From Mesorhizobium erdmanii USDA 3471 (lineage in GTDB: Bacteria > Pseudomonadota > Alphaproteobacteria > Rhizobiales > Rhizobiaceae): 64,000 bases of DNA. The stretch covers positions 98,134 to 162,133 of the forward strand of contig NZ_AXAE01000020.1 of NCBI RefSeq assembly GCF_000472705.1. Reading direction: 5' to 3'. The notes under the pieces were generated by a model. The model searched no databases. It was not told the origin of the DNA and was given only the letters and a program-made list of their open reading frames with translations. The position numbers and the translations under genes were made by a program. Positions 9,328-18,300 of the stretch are shown piece after piece; positions within the stretch are counted from its first letter, which is position 1, and every line of letters begins with the position of its first letter.

Positions 9328-10383
9328 TCAAAAATCGCGGAAGCCGCCGACGAGTTCCTCCATGTCCCCCGGTATCGGCGCCTCGAACCTCATCGGTAGA
9401 TGGGTATCGGGATGGCGAAATGCAAGGAGCCAGGCATGCAAAGCTTGCCGGGAAAATGCTTTGACCCGACTTTTCAGGGGGTCCGGCAGCCGGTTGGCCT
9501 TGGTGCGGAAGGCCTGGCCGTAGTCCGGGTCGCCGATGACGGGGTGGCCGATATGGGCCATGTGGACGCGGATCTGGTGGGTGCGGCCGGTTTCCAGCCG
9601 GCATTCGACCAGGCTTGCCGTGGCGAATTCCTGCTGTTTTTCGCCGAAACGCTCCTGAACGGCAAAGTGGGTGACGGCGTGGCGGGCGTCGCCGCGGCCT
9701 TCCGGCACCACTGCACGGCGCACCCGGTCGGCGGCGCGGCCGAGCGGTGCGTCGACCGTCCCGGTCGGCCTTTGCGGTATGCCCCAGACCAAAGCCAGAT
9801 AGGCGCGCTCGAGATCGCCGGTCCGGCCATGGTCGGCGAAGGCTTCGGACAGCGCCTTGTGGGCGCGGTCGGTCTTGGCGACGACCATGACGCCGCTGGT
9901 CTCCTTGTCGAGACGGTGCACGATGCCCGGCCGGCGCACGCCGCCAATGCCTGACAGGCTGTCGCCGCAATGATGGATCAGCGCGTTGACCAGCGTGCCG
10001 GTCCAGTTGCCGGCGCCGGGATGCACGACCAGCCCCGCCGGCTTGTTGATGACGATCAGCGCGTTGTCTTCGTAGAGCACATCGAGCGCGATATTTTCGC
10101 CCCGCGGTTCGGCCGGCTCGGGCTCCGGCATGGCAACCGATACGCTTTCGCCTGGGATCATCTTGCGCTTGGTTTCCTCGACCGGCTTGCCGTTGATGGA
10201 AACCGCGCCCTGCCGGATCAGCATCTGCACGCGGCTGCGTGACATGTCGGGGCCAAGCTGAGCGGCCAGCCATTGATCGAGACGTTGGCCGGCCGCATCC
10301 GCGCCCGCGACCAGCACGGTCGGCTCGGCTTCCGTGAATTCGTCCTCTATCAATTGGGGGGCCTCTTCGCTATGAGCGCTCAT
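9328..10383 (-). CDS. RluA/RluD-family rRNA pseudouridine synthase
   Basis: A 351-aa enzyme that isomerises uridine to pseudouridine, probably in 23S rRNA. An S4 RNA-binding domain occupies about 33-80 (RLDQWLAAQL through the INGKPVEETKRKM region). The catalytic domain has the HRLDKETSG motif with the catalytic Asp at about 159. An acidic N-terminal tail (1-25) precedes S4, as in other rhizobial members. Adjacent to rpoH, a common rhizobial arrangement. The divergent small gene begins 26 bp away. RluD or RluC specificity cannot be decided by eye. Confidence 0.92.
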   Translation of the reverse strand: MSAHSEEAPQLIEDEFTEAEPTVLVAGADAAGQRLDQWLAAQLGPDMSRSRVQMLIRQGAVSINGKPVEETKRKMIPGESVSVAMPEPEPAEPRGENIALDVLYEDNALIVINKPAGLVVHPGAGNWTGTLVNALIHHCGDSLSGIGGVRRPGIVHRLDKETSGVMVVAKTDRAHKALSEAFADHGRTGDLERAYLALVWGIPQRPTGTVDAPLGRAADRVRRAVVPEGRGDARHAVTHFAVQERFGEKQQEFATASLVECRLETGRTHQIRVHMAHIGHPVIGDPDYGQAFRTKANRLPDPLKSRVKAFSRQALHAWLLAFRHPDTHLPMRFEAPIPGDMEELVGGFRDF

Positions 10384-10409
10384 CGAAAAACCGTTCCGGA
10401 ATATTTGCC

Positions 10410-10802
10410 ATGGCCCGGCCCAATGCCGATGAAGTCTCCGAAGGCGAGGAAAAGCCGCTCGACCCCGAGGTCGAAAAGATGCGTGGCAAGCTCGTCCGCT
10501 TCATGGCCATCAATCTCGGCCTGCTGTTGCTGGCTCTTATGGTGGTGATCGCGGCGATTGTCTACAAAGCCCGCAAGGCGCCACCGGTGGCCCCGCCGCT
10601 GGCCGGTGACATCCAGGTGCCCGCCGGCGAGCCCCTGAGCGGCGATATCGTGCTGCCGGTCGGCGCGAAAGTGATCAGCCAGACGCTGTCGGGCAATCGC
10701 GTCTCGATCGATGCGGAACTCACCGACGGCAGTCGCGCGATCTTCGTCTATGATATCGCCGAGCGTCGTATGATCGGCCAGTTTGCAATTCGCAACAAAT
10801 GA
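10410..10802 (+). CDS. Small single-pass membrane protein (DUF6476-like)
   Basis: A 130-aa protein with a charged N-terminal cytosolic tail (1-28), one transmembrane helix (about 31-51, rich in Leu, Val, Ala and Ile), a Pro/Ala linker and a C-terminal soluble beta-rich domain of about 70 residues. It resembles a conserved rhizobial family of unknown function. The last codon overlaps the start of the next gene by ATGA, indicating translational coupling. Divergent from the pseudouridine synthase gene. Confidence 0.75.
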   Translation: MARPNADEVSEGEEKPLDPEVEKMRGKLVRFMAINLGLLLLALMVVIAAIVYKARKAPPVAPPLAGDIQVPAGEPLSGDIVLPVGAKVISQTLSGNRVSIDAELTDGSRAIFVYDIAERRMIGQFAIRNK

Positions 10803-11206
10803 GCGGCTTTGCCGAACATCGCCGTGTCGCAACCGTAGCGCTGGTCGTCGCCAATTATGACGCGGCGATCGCCTGGTATGTCGGGCGGCTGGGTTTCCTG
10901 CTCGTCGAAGACGTCGATCTCGGCGGCGGCAAGCGCTGGGTCACGGTGGCGCCGGCCAACGATCAGGGCGCCAGGCTGCTGTTGGCCGAGGCGTCCGACG
11001 AGACACAAAGACAGAGCATCGGCAACCAGACCGGCGGCCGGGTTTTCCTGTTCCTCGAAACCGATGACTTTGCCCGCGACCATGCGGCGATGCTGGAGAA
11101 GGGCGTCGAATTCCGCGAGGCGCCGCGTTTCGAGCCCTATGGGACAGTGGCGGTTTTCGCCGATCTGCACGGCAATCTCTGGGACCTGATCGAGCCCAAG
11201 CGGTAA
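10799..11206 (+). CDS. VOC (glyoxalase/bleomycin-resistance) family protein
   Basis: A 135-aa, single-module VOC protein. N-terminal VATVALVVANYDAAIAWYVGRLGFLLVED and C-terminal FADLHGNLWDLIEPKR are the two characteristic strand/helix segments of the fold. No substrate can be assigned. Start and upstream stop overlap (ATGA), so it is coupled to the membrane protein gene. A tRNA gene follows 91 bp later. Confidence 0.85.
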   Translation: MSGFAEHRRVATVALVVANYDAAIAWYVGRLGFLLVEDVDLGGGKRWVTVAPANDQGARLLLAEASDETQRQSIGNQTGGRVFLFLETDDFARDHAAMLEKGVEFREAPRFEPYGTVAVFADLHGNLWDLIEPKR

Positions 11207-11297
11207 CCTCGCGGGCGGCTTTTCATTCGATCTGGTAAAGCCGCCAAACCCCAGTTGCTTTTTCCCGGCCGTCAGCCTATATCGCCGGTTCTTGAGC

Positions 11298-11372
11298 GCG
11301 CCCATCGTCTAGCGGTCAGGACACCGCCCTCTCACGGCGGGAACAGGGGTTCGATTCCCCTTGGGCGTACCA
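11298..11372 (+). tRNA. tRNA-Glu (anticodon CTC)
   Basis: A 75-nt cloverleaf with encoded CCA. The acceptor stem GCGCCCA/TGGGCGT closes with a G-U pair at position 1. The anticodon stem CCGCC/GGCGG encloses the loop CTCTCAC with anticodon CTC, which reads GAG. The T arm AGGGG/CCCCT with TTCGATT and the D arm GTCTAGCGGTCAGGACAC are intact. No integrated element or repeated 3' tRNA fragment was found downstream. Confidence 0.97.
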
Positions 11373-11608
11373 AGCACACGATTCGATAGTTGATCTCCCA
11401 AATCATCGAACATCATCCAGTCACGCACCCGCGTGGGTTGTGCTTGGCCGGGAAAGTTCGCAAAGCCTGCGAAAACCCGACGTCTCCATATGCCCGAATC
11501 CACCCAATTTAAGTCAGGCTGCGACGCTTGAAAGCGCAGCAATCTCTGTTACTTGGCGCGTGAGGGTAGTGTCCGCGGACGGCGGATTTTGGGTCGGGTA
11601 GAGTTGGA

Positions 11609-11806
11609 ATGGCCTCGGTAAAGATGATGTGCTCGCGCTGCCATGGCGGCGGCAAGCTTTTCGATTGCTCCAGATGGAGTGCGTCAAAAGGGCATTGCTG
11701 CCCGCAAGGAACGCACCAGACCAGTTGCCCAGGCAAGACCGTCACCTGCACCGAGTGCGGCGGCCTGGGAACGCTGGCGGAAGCTGAACTCAGGGCCGTC
11801 GCTTAG
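11609..11806 (+). CDS. Small CxxC zinc-ribbon-like protein
   Basis: A 65-aa protein with two cysteine knuckles, CSRCHGGG near residue 8 and CTECGGLG near residue 47, plus three more cysteines between them. This CxxCxGxG spacing resembles one half of a DnaJ-type zinc finger and suggests structural zinc binding. There is no J domain. The start ATG follows AGAGTTGGA. It stands alone between tRNA-Glu and a VOC gene. The function is unknown; the cysteine pattern is the main argument that the frame is real. Confidence 0.55.
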   Translation: MASVKMMCSRCHGGGKLFDCSRWSASKGHCCPQGTHQTSCPGKTVTCTECGGLGTLAEAELRAVA

Positions 11807-12059
11807 TCCCTGCTTCAGCCAGGATTTGACGAGGTGGCTTTCGCATCACCATCGTCCATCCCTCGAAAAGATCCCGCAGGCTTTTGCGGCTAAAAGCGGT
11901 TTCACCGTCTTGCGACGAGAAGGCTTGCCGCCGCTGGCGCGGCGCGGCCGATTGCATTAGCATCACGTCATGGATTTCGAGGCACGGCTGAAGCGGCACA
12001 CAGAACGCCGGGTGCCAGGCAGATCCTGACGGGCAACCGATGCCGCGGGGAGAGGGCCA

Positions 12060-12641
12060 ATGCAGAAACTGCAAGCGCAGGGCGTCCACCACATCACGCT
12101 GGTCGGCGCCGGGCGCCAGACCTCGATCGATTTCTGGGAAGGCGTGCTCGGCATGCCGTTCATCTTCGAGCAGCCCAACCTCGACAAGGCCAGCGAGAGC
12201 CATCTCTATTTCGATCCGGGCGACGGCCGGCTGATCACCGTCTTCACCGATGAGAGCCGCACGCCGCAGAAGCGGCGCACGCCGACCGATCCCGGTTGCG
12301 TGCACCACATCGCCTTTTCGGTGTCGCGGGTCACCTTCCTGCAGGCGGTCTCCCGGCTCGACGAGCGCGGCATCAAGCACAGCGGCGTCAAGGATCGCGG
12401 CTTCATGGATTCGATCTACTTCGAGGATCCGCTCGGCCTGTTGATCGAACTCGCCTCCTACCGCTTCGAGCCGCCGGCGGGTTTCACCCATGCCGACGTG
12501 CTGATGCAAGCGCACAGGCTGCGCGTTGCACGCGGCGACTACAACATCGCCGAGGTGCACCTTGCCGACGCGATCCAGGCGCTTGTCGAGAGCTCCCGCG
12601 CGACCTTGTCGGACGACCGGGCGCCGAAGAATCCATACTGA
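12060..12641 (+). CDS. VOC family dioxygenase-like protein
   Basis: A 193-aa protein with two VOC half-modules. HHITLVGAG at about 11-19 and HHIAFSVSR at about 82-90 provide metal-type histidines, and YFEDPLGLLIELASYRFEPP near 125 provides the acidic partner. It resembles extradiol-type or glyoxalase-type VOC enzymes, but no substrate can be assigned. GGGAGAGGGCCA precedes the ATG. It ends 28 bp before the GST gene, so the pair may be one operon linked to detoxification. That role is inference. Confidence 0.82.
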   Translation: MQKLQAQGVHHITLVGAGRQTSIDFWEGVLGMPFIFEQPNLDKASESHLYFDPGDGRLITVFTDESRTPQKRRTPTDPGCVHHIAFSVSRVTFLQAVSRLDERGIKHSGVKDRGFMDSIYFEDPLGLLIELASYRFEPPAGFTHADVLMQAHRLRVARGDYNIAEVHLADAIQALVESSRATLSDDRAPKNPY

Positions 12642-12669
12642 CGGCCACAAAAACAGAGGGAGGACCACA

Positions 12670-13518
12670 ATGGCAAAGACAGTGACCAAGAGTGCTGGGA
12701 AATCAGCTGCACAGGTAAAGCCGAAAGCCGCCGCCAAGCCGGCGGCAAAAGCGGCCGCGGCAAAACCGGCAGCCAAAAAGTCGGCGCCGAAGACCGCCAA
12801 GGCCAAGCCGGCGAAAAAGCCCGCACTGAAGCTCTCCATGCTCAAGCCGAGCGTCAACAACTTGGCGGTGCGGGTGTTTGCCCGCGCGGCCGGCTTCGAC
12901 GCGGCCGAGACCGACGCCTGGGGCCACACGCGCTCGCCCGAATACATGGCGCGCAATCCGGCGCACCTGACGCCGATGATCGAGGACAAGGGGCTGCCCA
13001 GGGGCGTGCTTTGGGAAAGCTGCGCCATCATGCAGTATCTCGCCAACAAGCACGGGCTGGAGAAATTCTATCCGAAGGCGCCGGCCAAGCGGGCGATGGT
13101 CGACAGCGCCATGTTCTACCTGATCGGAACGCTCTACCCCTATGTGGCGCGCGCCACCTATCCGGCGCTGGGCTTCCCGCACTATGCCGGCGAGGTCGGC
13201 CACAGCGATGCCCATCCCGACAAGAAGTCGGAAGCGCAGAAGGCAGCGATGGCCGCGATCGCCGAGCCGCTGGAGGTCTTCCACAGCTTCTTCCGGGACG
13301 GCAAGCCGTTCATCGGCGGCAAGCACCCGTCGATCGCCGACATCCGGCTGGCGGCGACGCTCGAGTTTCTGGCGGTCATCGACTATGCGCTGCCCAAATG
13401 GGCGAAGGAGTACATGGCAGCGATCGAGAAGAAGCTCGGCAAGGCCTATGCCGAGCCGGCCGGCGACGTGCGCGGCTACATCGCCTATGTGAGGTCGCAG
13501 GCAAAGGCTTCAGCTTAA
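12670..13518 (+). CDS. Glutathione S-transferase family protein with a Lys/Ala/Pro-rich tail
   Basis: A 282-aa protein with two parts. Residues 1 to about 51 are almost only Lys, Ala, Pro, Ser and Thr, with about 15 lysines in the first 50 residues, like histone H1 C-terminal tails. From about 52 a GST follows: an N-terminal thioredoxin-like domain (to about 135, ending with ESCAIMQYLANKHG) and an all-helical C-terminal domain with the DIRLAATLEFLAV segment. A GAGGGAGGACC ribosome site lies just before the ATG at 12670, so the tail is translated; an upstream in-frame ATG at 12526 lies within the VOC gene. Glutathione conjugation is family knowledge; the tail's role is unknown. Confidence 0.85.
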   Translation: MAKTVTKSAGKSAAQVKPKAAAKPAAKAAAAKPAAKKSAPKTAKAKPAKKPALKLSMLKPSVNNLAVRVFARAAGFDAAETDAWGHTRSPEYMARNPAHLTPMIEDKGLPRGVLWESCAIMQYLANKHGLEKFYPKAPAKRAMVDSAMFYLIGTLYPYVARATYPALGFPHYAGEVGHSDAHPDKKSEAQKAAMAAIAEPLEVFHSFFRDGKPFIGGKHPSIADIRLAATLEFLAVIDYALPKWAKEYMAAIEKKLGKAYAEPAGDVRGYIAYVRSQAKASA

Positions 13519-13598
13519 GGATTCGTTAACCAAAGCCCTGTCTACTGTCTGGAATTCACCGCGCGACCACGGATGTACTGGCGCACTACCGGTGGAAG

Positions 13599-13634
13599 GA
13601 AAGGTCGGCTCCGTGCCGGCCTTTTTGCTTTTTT
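13599..13634 (+). terminator. Rho-independent terminator after the GST gene
   Basis: A ten-pair stem AAAGGTCGGC/GCCGGCCTTT (one G-U pair) with a 5-nt loop, then a T-rich run (TTTTTGCTTTTTT). It lies 80 bp past the stop codon. Confidence 0.85.
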
Positions 13635-14015
13635 CGGACCTCATGCCGGGGCATCGCGTCACAGCCGCGACGCTCAATACGATGGACGATATCGGACCGG
13701 CATACAGGCGTGCCGGACGCCGTCGGCGGATTCCGGGAATTCCACCGTAACCCAGAGCTTCAGCTTCAAGCGCTACGGCTCGCTGATCGGTCCGGCGCGG
13801 CCTACCGCCAAGGTGGCAGGCGACGACAAGGCGCGCAGATGCGGCTATCGCGGCCGTCGAGAATTGCACGCCCCTGACCTTTTCACCGGCGCTGGCGAGA
13901 GGCATCGGCGGCAAGGTTTCACATTGCAACTGGTTTCACCGGAGCAATAGCTTTTCGCGCCGCCGCCAGGGCTTAGCGCGCGTCAGCGCCAGCCTTTCCT
14001 TCCAGAGCCAGTTGC
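13635..14015. other. Gene-free stretch
   Basis: After the terminator, about 380 bases with no frame that has a ribosome site and a plausible protein on either strand. Open frames of 120-140 codons exist, but their composition is Arg/Gly/Ser-rich shadow sequence. I see no repeat or RNA gene in it. Confidence 0.4.
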
Positions 14016-14231
14016 TCAATGGCTCGGGCGCCGCGCCTGGGCATGCCGTGCCAGGTCCGGTGTCTCGAAGACATAATCGCTCCAGGCCGATTCCGGGATT
14101 TGCCCGGCCAGATAGCACTCGAGCAACAGATTTTCCTCGGGATTGAGCGATCGTGGCGCGCGCTCATGATCCAGCCCGAGAGAATGGAAAAGGTTTCTTG
14201 TCAGTTCCGATACCGTGAAGTGGATCGACAT
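14016..14231 (-). CDS. Small hypothetical protein, 71 aa
   Basis: A soluble 71-aa protein (MSIHFTVSELTRNLF...), acidic in the middle and basic at the end, with no motif I recognise. The ATG at 14231 has a strong AGGAGA site seven bases upstream on the coding strand. About 20 bp further upstream is GAAAC-N16-CGTT, one mismatch from an EcfG-type promoter (14253-14277). An open frame extending to 14540 has no better start. Confidence 0.6.
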   Translation of the reverse strand: MSIHFTVSELTRNLFHSLGLDHERAPRSLNPEENLLLECYLAGQIPESAWSDYVFETPDLARHAQARRPSH

Positions 14232-14324
14232 CCGCGTTCTCCTCTGCCTATCAACGCCGCGGTCAGGCAAAGGTTTCAGGCTCAAGCTTCGGTAACGCCG
14301 GATTGATCGTTGACGCCGACAAAC

Positions 14325-14492
14325 ATGAGCAACGCCATCATTCTCCCCCCGCGGCCAAAGCCGGACCTCGGTAGCGTTGCGGCGGTCCCGCAATCCGGAA
14401 CCGAGACCGCGGGCGCCTCTCAGCCGCAGTCGATCAAGGCCGGCATGCGGCCGGTGCGCGTGGTCGGCCCGGTCTTCTTCCCAGCTGAATGA
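14325..14492 (+). CDS. Small hypothetical protein, 55 aa (doubtful)
   Basis: A Pro-rich 55-aa frame (MSNAIILPPRPKPDLG...) between two better-supported small genes. No clear ribosome site precedes it and no domain is visible. It is kept because it lies in the gap between the 71-aa and 78-aa genes and no competing frame explains the sequence. Confidence 0.35.
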   Translation: MSNAIILPPRPKPDLGSVAAVPQSGTETAGASQPQSIKAGMRPVRVVGPVFFPAE

Positions 14493-14565
14493 CCACAGTG
14501 CCTGCGCATCCATCGGATAACAGGGTTGCGGCGGGCTCATGGTGCACTCGGTATTGGATCCATCT

Positions 14566-14590
14566 GGAACAGAGGGACGCTCACGGCGTT
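14566..14590 (+). promoter_or_regulatory. EcfG-type promoter upstream of the 78-aa gene
   Basis: GGAAC, 16 bp, CGTT: an exact match to the alphaproteobacterial general-stress sigma promoter. It ends 28 bp before the ATG at 14619. Confidence 0.75.
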
Positions 14591-14618
14591 GTGATCGACA
14601 CCGGCCGGGAGGAACGCC

Positions 14619-14855
14619 ATGGCTACGTTCAGGGAAATGAGGGTTCTGGAGATCGTCGAGGACGGCTCCCTGACCAACGACCAGAAGATCGCCGAGTTGC
14701 GTGAGATCGAATCCGAGGCGCGCGGGCTGCAGCGGGCCGCGTCGGAAAGCCCGATGGGCGACGATGACGGCTGGCAGGACGATTTGCGCCAGGTTCGTCT
14801 TGCGCTCGACAAGCTTGGCGCAAAGGAACCGAAGAAGGGCGCGGCATCGCTATAG
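14619..14855 (+). CDS. Small acidic hypothetical protein, 78 aa, likely stress-induced
   Basis: A 78-aa helical, charged protein (MATFREMRVLEIVEDG...) ending in a Lys-rich tail. It has a near-ideal ribosome site (GGAGGAACGCC) and an exact EcfG promoter just upstream, which together make it a convincing gene despite its size. No family recognised. Promoter placement suggests membership of the general stress regulon of the 33-43 kb island. Confidence 0.75.
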   Translation: MATFREMRVLEIVEDGSLTNDQKIAELREIESEARGLQRAASESPMGDDDGWQDDLRQVRLALDKLGAKEPKKGAASL

Positions 14856-14864
14856 GGGCTGCGT

Positions 14865-15218
14865 TTACTCGCAGACCATGCGGACCCGCTGTCCTGGCTC
14901 GCTTACATTCTTGCACGCCAATTGCTTTTCCGGGTCCGACGGCGGGGGAGGCGATGGTGAAAATCGCGTCTGGCGCCGTCTGTGCATGGCAGGTTTCGAA
15001 ACTCTCTGCTCCGAAACTCGTCCGGGTGGCTGTGGCGGCACAGGAAAGGCGTCGTTGGCGGCCTGCGGCGCGTAGTCGATATTGGGTGGCGGCCGGTCCC
15101 AGAATCGCCTGGCATCGAGTGGCCGCGGAATGATGACCGTGCCGTCATAGCTGCGTGAACAGCCGCTGCCGCACAGCAGCGCTACGCCCAGCAAGAAAGG
15201 CCCTATCCGTCCAATCAT
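14865..15218 (-). CDS. Small secreted or lipoprotein-like hypothetical protein
   Basis: A 117-aa protein starting MIGRIGPFLLGVALLCGSGC, a hydrophobic signal segment ending in a cysteine that could be lipidated; the box is not ideal because -3 is Gly. The mature part is Pro/Arg-rich and ends with KNVSEPGQRVRMVCE, with two more cysteines. AGGGGTG lies upstream of the ATG at 15218. It converges on the 78-aa gene with a 9-bp gap. Exported localisation is inferred from the signal; function unknown. Confidence 0.6.
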   Translation of the reverse strand: MIGRIGPFLLGVALLCGSGCSRSYDGTVIIPRPLDARRFWDRPPPNIDYAPQAANDAFPVPPQPPGRVSEQRVSKPAMHRRRQTRFSPSPPPPSDPEKQLACKNVSEPGQRVRMVCE

Positions 15219-15399
15219 AAGCAACACCCCTGCACGGCTTATAACGCGGCCGTGGTGCGCTCGACAACCGGACGGAATAACGCAGGAGGAACAGGCCGGT
15301 TGCGCCGTTAAGGTTAGCGGATCGTTAATGCTTCTCGGGCACATTCCGCCGACGAACCGCGGAGGGAGGGTTCGGCCTTGATTTTCGGGGTGGGACAGC

Positions 15400-18300
15400 A
15401 TGGCGGAAGCGGACGAAGCAATCGGCGCGCGCGGCAAGCGTGGACCCGGCAGGGCGGTGCATCGCGACGATGCGCCATCATGCGCGGACAGGGATTCGAC
15501 CGATGCGCTTCGCCAATTGGTCGAGGCCGGCTCGGACTGGACATGGGAGACCGACGCCGAACTGCGCTTTTCCTGGCTTTCGCAAAACTACCAGGCTGCG
15601 ACGGGCATCAATCCGGCAGACGTGCTTGGCCGGTTTCGCTTCGATTTCCTCCATCAGGTCCTGAAGGGCAACCACAGCGCGGCAGCGCATCTGGAGGATC
15701 TGCAGGCGCGCCGGCCCTTCCGCGACTTCGTCTACGAACTGAAGGGAGGCCGCGCCGACTGCCGCTGGGTGCTGACGTCAGGCTTCCCACGGTTTGACGG
15801 CGACGGAGAGTTCGCCGGCTATCGCGGCATCGGCCGCGATGTCACGGCGCTGGTCAGCGCCTTCGAGACCGTGGAGCCGAGCCCGTTGTCGGGCAGTGAA
15901 CCCGACCGGCATCTTGCCGATCTCGAACGGACCATGGACGCCATGCACATGGGCGTCGTGCTTCTCGACGCCAGGCTCGACACGCTGATCGTCAACAAGG
16001 CCTATCGCGACCTGTCCAGTATTCCGGATGGTGCCGTGACCGTCGGCGCTCCGTTCAGCCAATTGATGGAACTCAACCGCCACAATGGCATCTATGGCGA
16101 CATCGACGAACAGCAGTGGCAGCGCTACCTCGCCACCCGGTTGGAAGAGATTCGCGCCGGCTCCGTCGCGCCCCGCGAATTTGTCCATGCCAGCGGCAGG
16201 ACGATGATGTTCTCGGTGACGGCGCTGTCGGGGGGCAGGCGGCTATTGACCTACTATGAAGTCACCGAACTCAAGCGCCGCGATGCCGAGATCGAAAGCG
16301 CCAACGCCAAAATCGCCGAGACCTTCGTCAATCTCCGCACCATGGTCGATCAGATGCCGATCGGCGTTCTCGTCCTCGATGCCGATATGCGCGCCGAAGT
16401 CATCAATCGGGCCTTCTATGATTTCTGGAGGATCGATCCGAGCCGTGCCGGGATCGGCTCGCCCTTCCGCGAGCTGATGGAAGCCAGCCGTACCATCGAC
16501 CCTTACGGCGCCGATGAAATTGCCTGGCAACGTCACAGCGCAGAGCGCGAAGCCGAGATCAGGACCGGCATCGCCGGCTCCAGGCAATTGCCGCACAATG
16601 ATGGGCGCACGCTCGTCGCGTCGCTGGCACCGCTACCCGGCGGCAAGCGGCTCGTCTCCTACGTCGACGTTACCGACATGAAGGGCCGCGAGACCGAAGC
16701 GCAGGACGCGCGCAGGCACCTGGCCAGCGTGCTGGAATCGCTGCCGGCCGGCGTCATCATCTACGACCGCGACGACAAGTTCGTCTTCGCCAACCTCAAG
16801 CTGCAGGACTCGCTGCCGGCGCTGAAGCCCTTCTGGCAGCCTGGCCGCAGCTTCCGCGAGGCGCTGGAATTCGGCCGTTCGGTCGGCTATTTCCGCTCCA
16901 GCGGCGATAGCGGGATGGACAGGCTGTACGAGACCGAACCCGAACGCTGGCTCGACAGCATGCTGGCGCGCTACCGGCTGCCAAATTCTTCCTACGAGCG
17001 CCTCAACGCCGATGGACGCTGGTACCAGGTCTACGACATGCGCACCGATGACGGCACGTTCATCGGTGTGCGCGTCGACATAACCGAAATCAAGAGCCGC
17101 GAGGCGGCGCTGCGCGATTCGATGCGCCAGATCGATCTGTTCCGGCATGTCATGGACGAGTTGCCGGTGGCGGCCTTCATCAAGGCGCAGGATTTAAGCA
17201 TCGAATTCGTCAACAAGGCCTGGTGCGCCATTACGGGCCTTGCCAAGGCAGACGTCATCGGCCGGACCGACCGTCAGCTGTTCGGCGCCGAGGAAGCGGA
17301 CGGCTTCAGCCATGACGACAGCGATGTCGTGGTGACCGGCGCCGTGCGCGAGGTCGAGGAGTCCGTCACCCATCGCGACGGCACGGTGCGGCAGTTGATG
17401 ACGCGCAAGAGCCGCCTGGCGGCGACGGATGGCTCCGTGCATCTGGTCGGATCCAGCACCGACATCACCGAGGTCAAGGCGCGCGAGCGGGCTCTGGAAG
17501 AGAGCATGCGCGAGAACGAGGTGTTCCGCAGCCTGATCGACAATGTCCCGGTGTCGATCTACGCCAAGCGCTCCGATCTACGGCAGTTCTACGTCAACAA
17601 GGGTTGGTGCGACCTCACCGGATTCAGCAAGCAGGAGGCGATCGGCAAGACCGACGTCGAGATCTTCGGCCCGGATGGCGAAGCTTTCGTCGCCGGCGAT
17701 CTGGCCGTCCTGCGCACCGGCGAGACCCAGGAGATCGAGGAGACCGTACAGCTTGCCGACGGCAGCGTCAGGCATCAATTCGCGCGCAAGGGCGCGATGA
17801 TCGCCTCGGACGGCTCGCTCTACCTGATCGGATCGACCACCGACATTACGGAACTGAAGATGCGCGAGGCCGAACTCAGCGAGGCGCGCCAGCGCGCCGT
17901 GCTGGCCGACCGCGCCAAGTCGGAATTCCTCGCCAATATGAGCCATGAGATCCGCACGCCGATGAACGGTGTGCTCGGCATGGCGGAACTCCTGGCGAAG
18001 TCCAATCTCGATCCCAAGCAGAAGACGTTCACCGACATCATCGTCAAATCGGGCAACGCGCTGCTGACCATCATCAACGACATCCTCGATTTCTCCAAGA
18101 TCGACGCCGGCCAGATGGTGCTCGATCCGGCGCCCTTCAATCTTGCCGAGGCGATCGAGGACGTGGCGACACTGGTGTCGACACGGGCCAAGGAAAAGGA
18201 TCTCGAGCTCATCGTGCGCGTCGAGCCGAGGCTCGAAAGCCTGTTTGTCGGCGATGTCGGCCGCATCCGGCAGATCGTAACCAACCTCCTCGGCAATGCG

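Noticed and set aside
11298..11450. tRNA-associated integration site
   Set aside because: No integrase gene and no second copy of the tRNA 3' end. CCAAGCACA/TGTGCTTGG around 11370 and 11439 is only a weak inverted repeat.
13510..13950. Frames of 125-139 codons on both strands after the GST gene
   Set aside because: They cover a strong terminator and have shadow-like composition and no ribosome site.
14489..14704. A 71-codon plus-strand frame
   Set aside because: It runs through the EcfG promoter and ribosome site of the 78-aa gene, in another frame.
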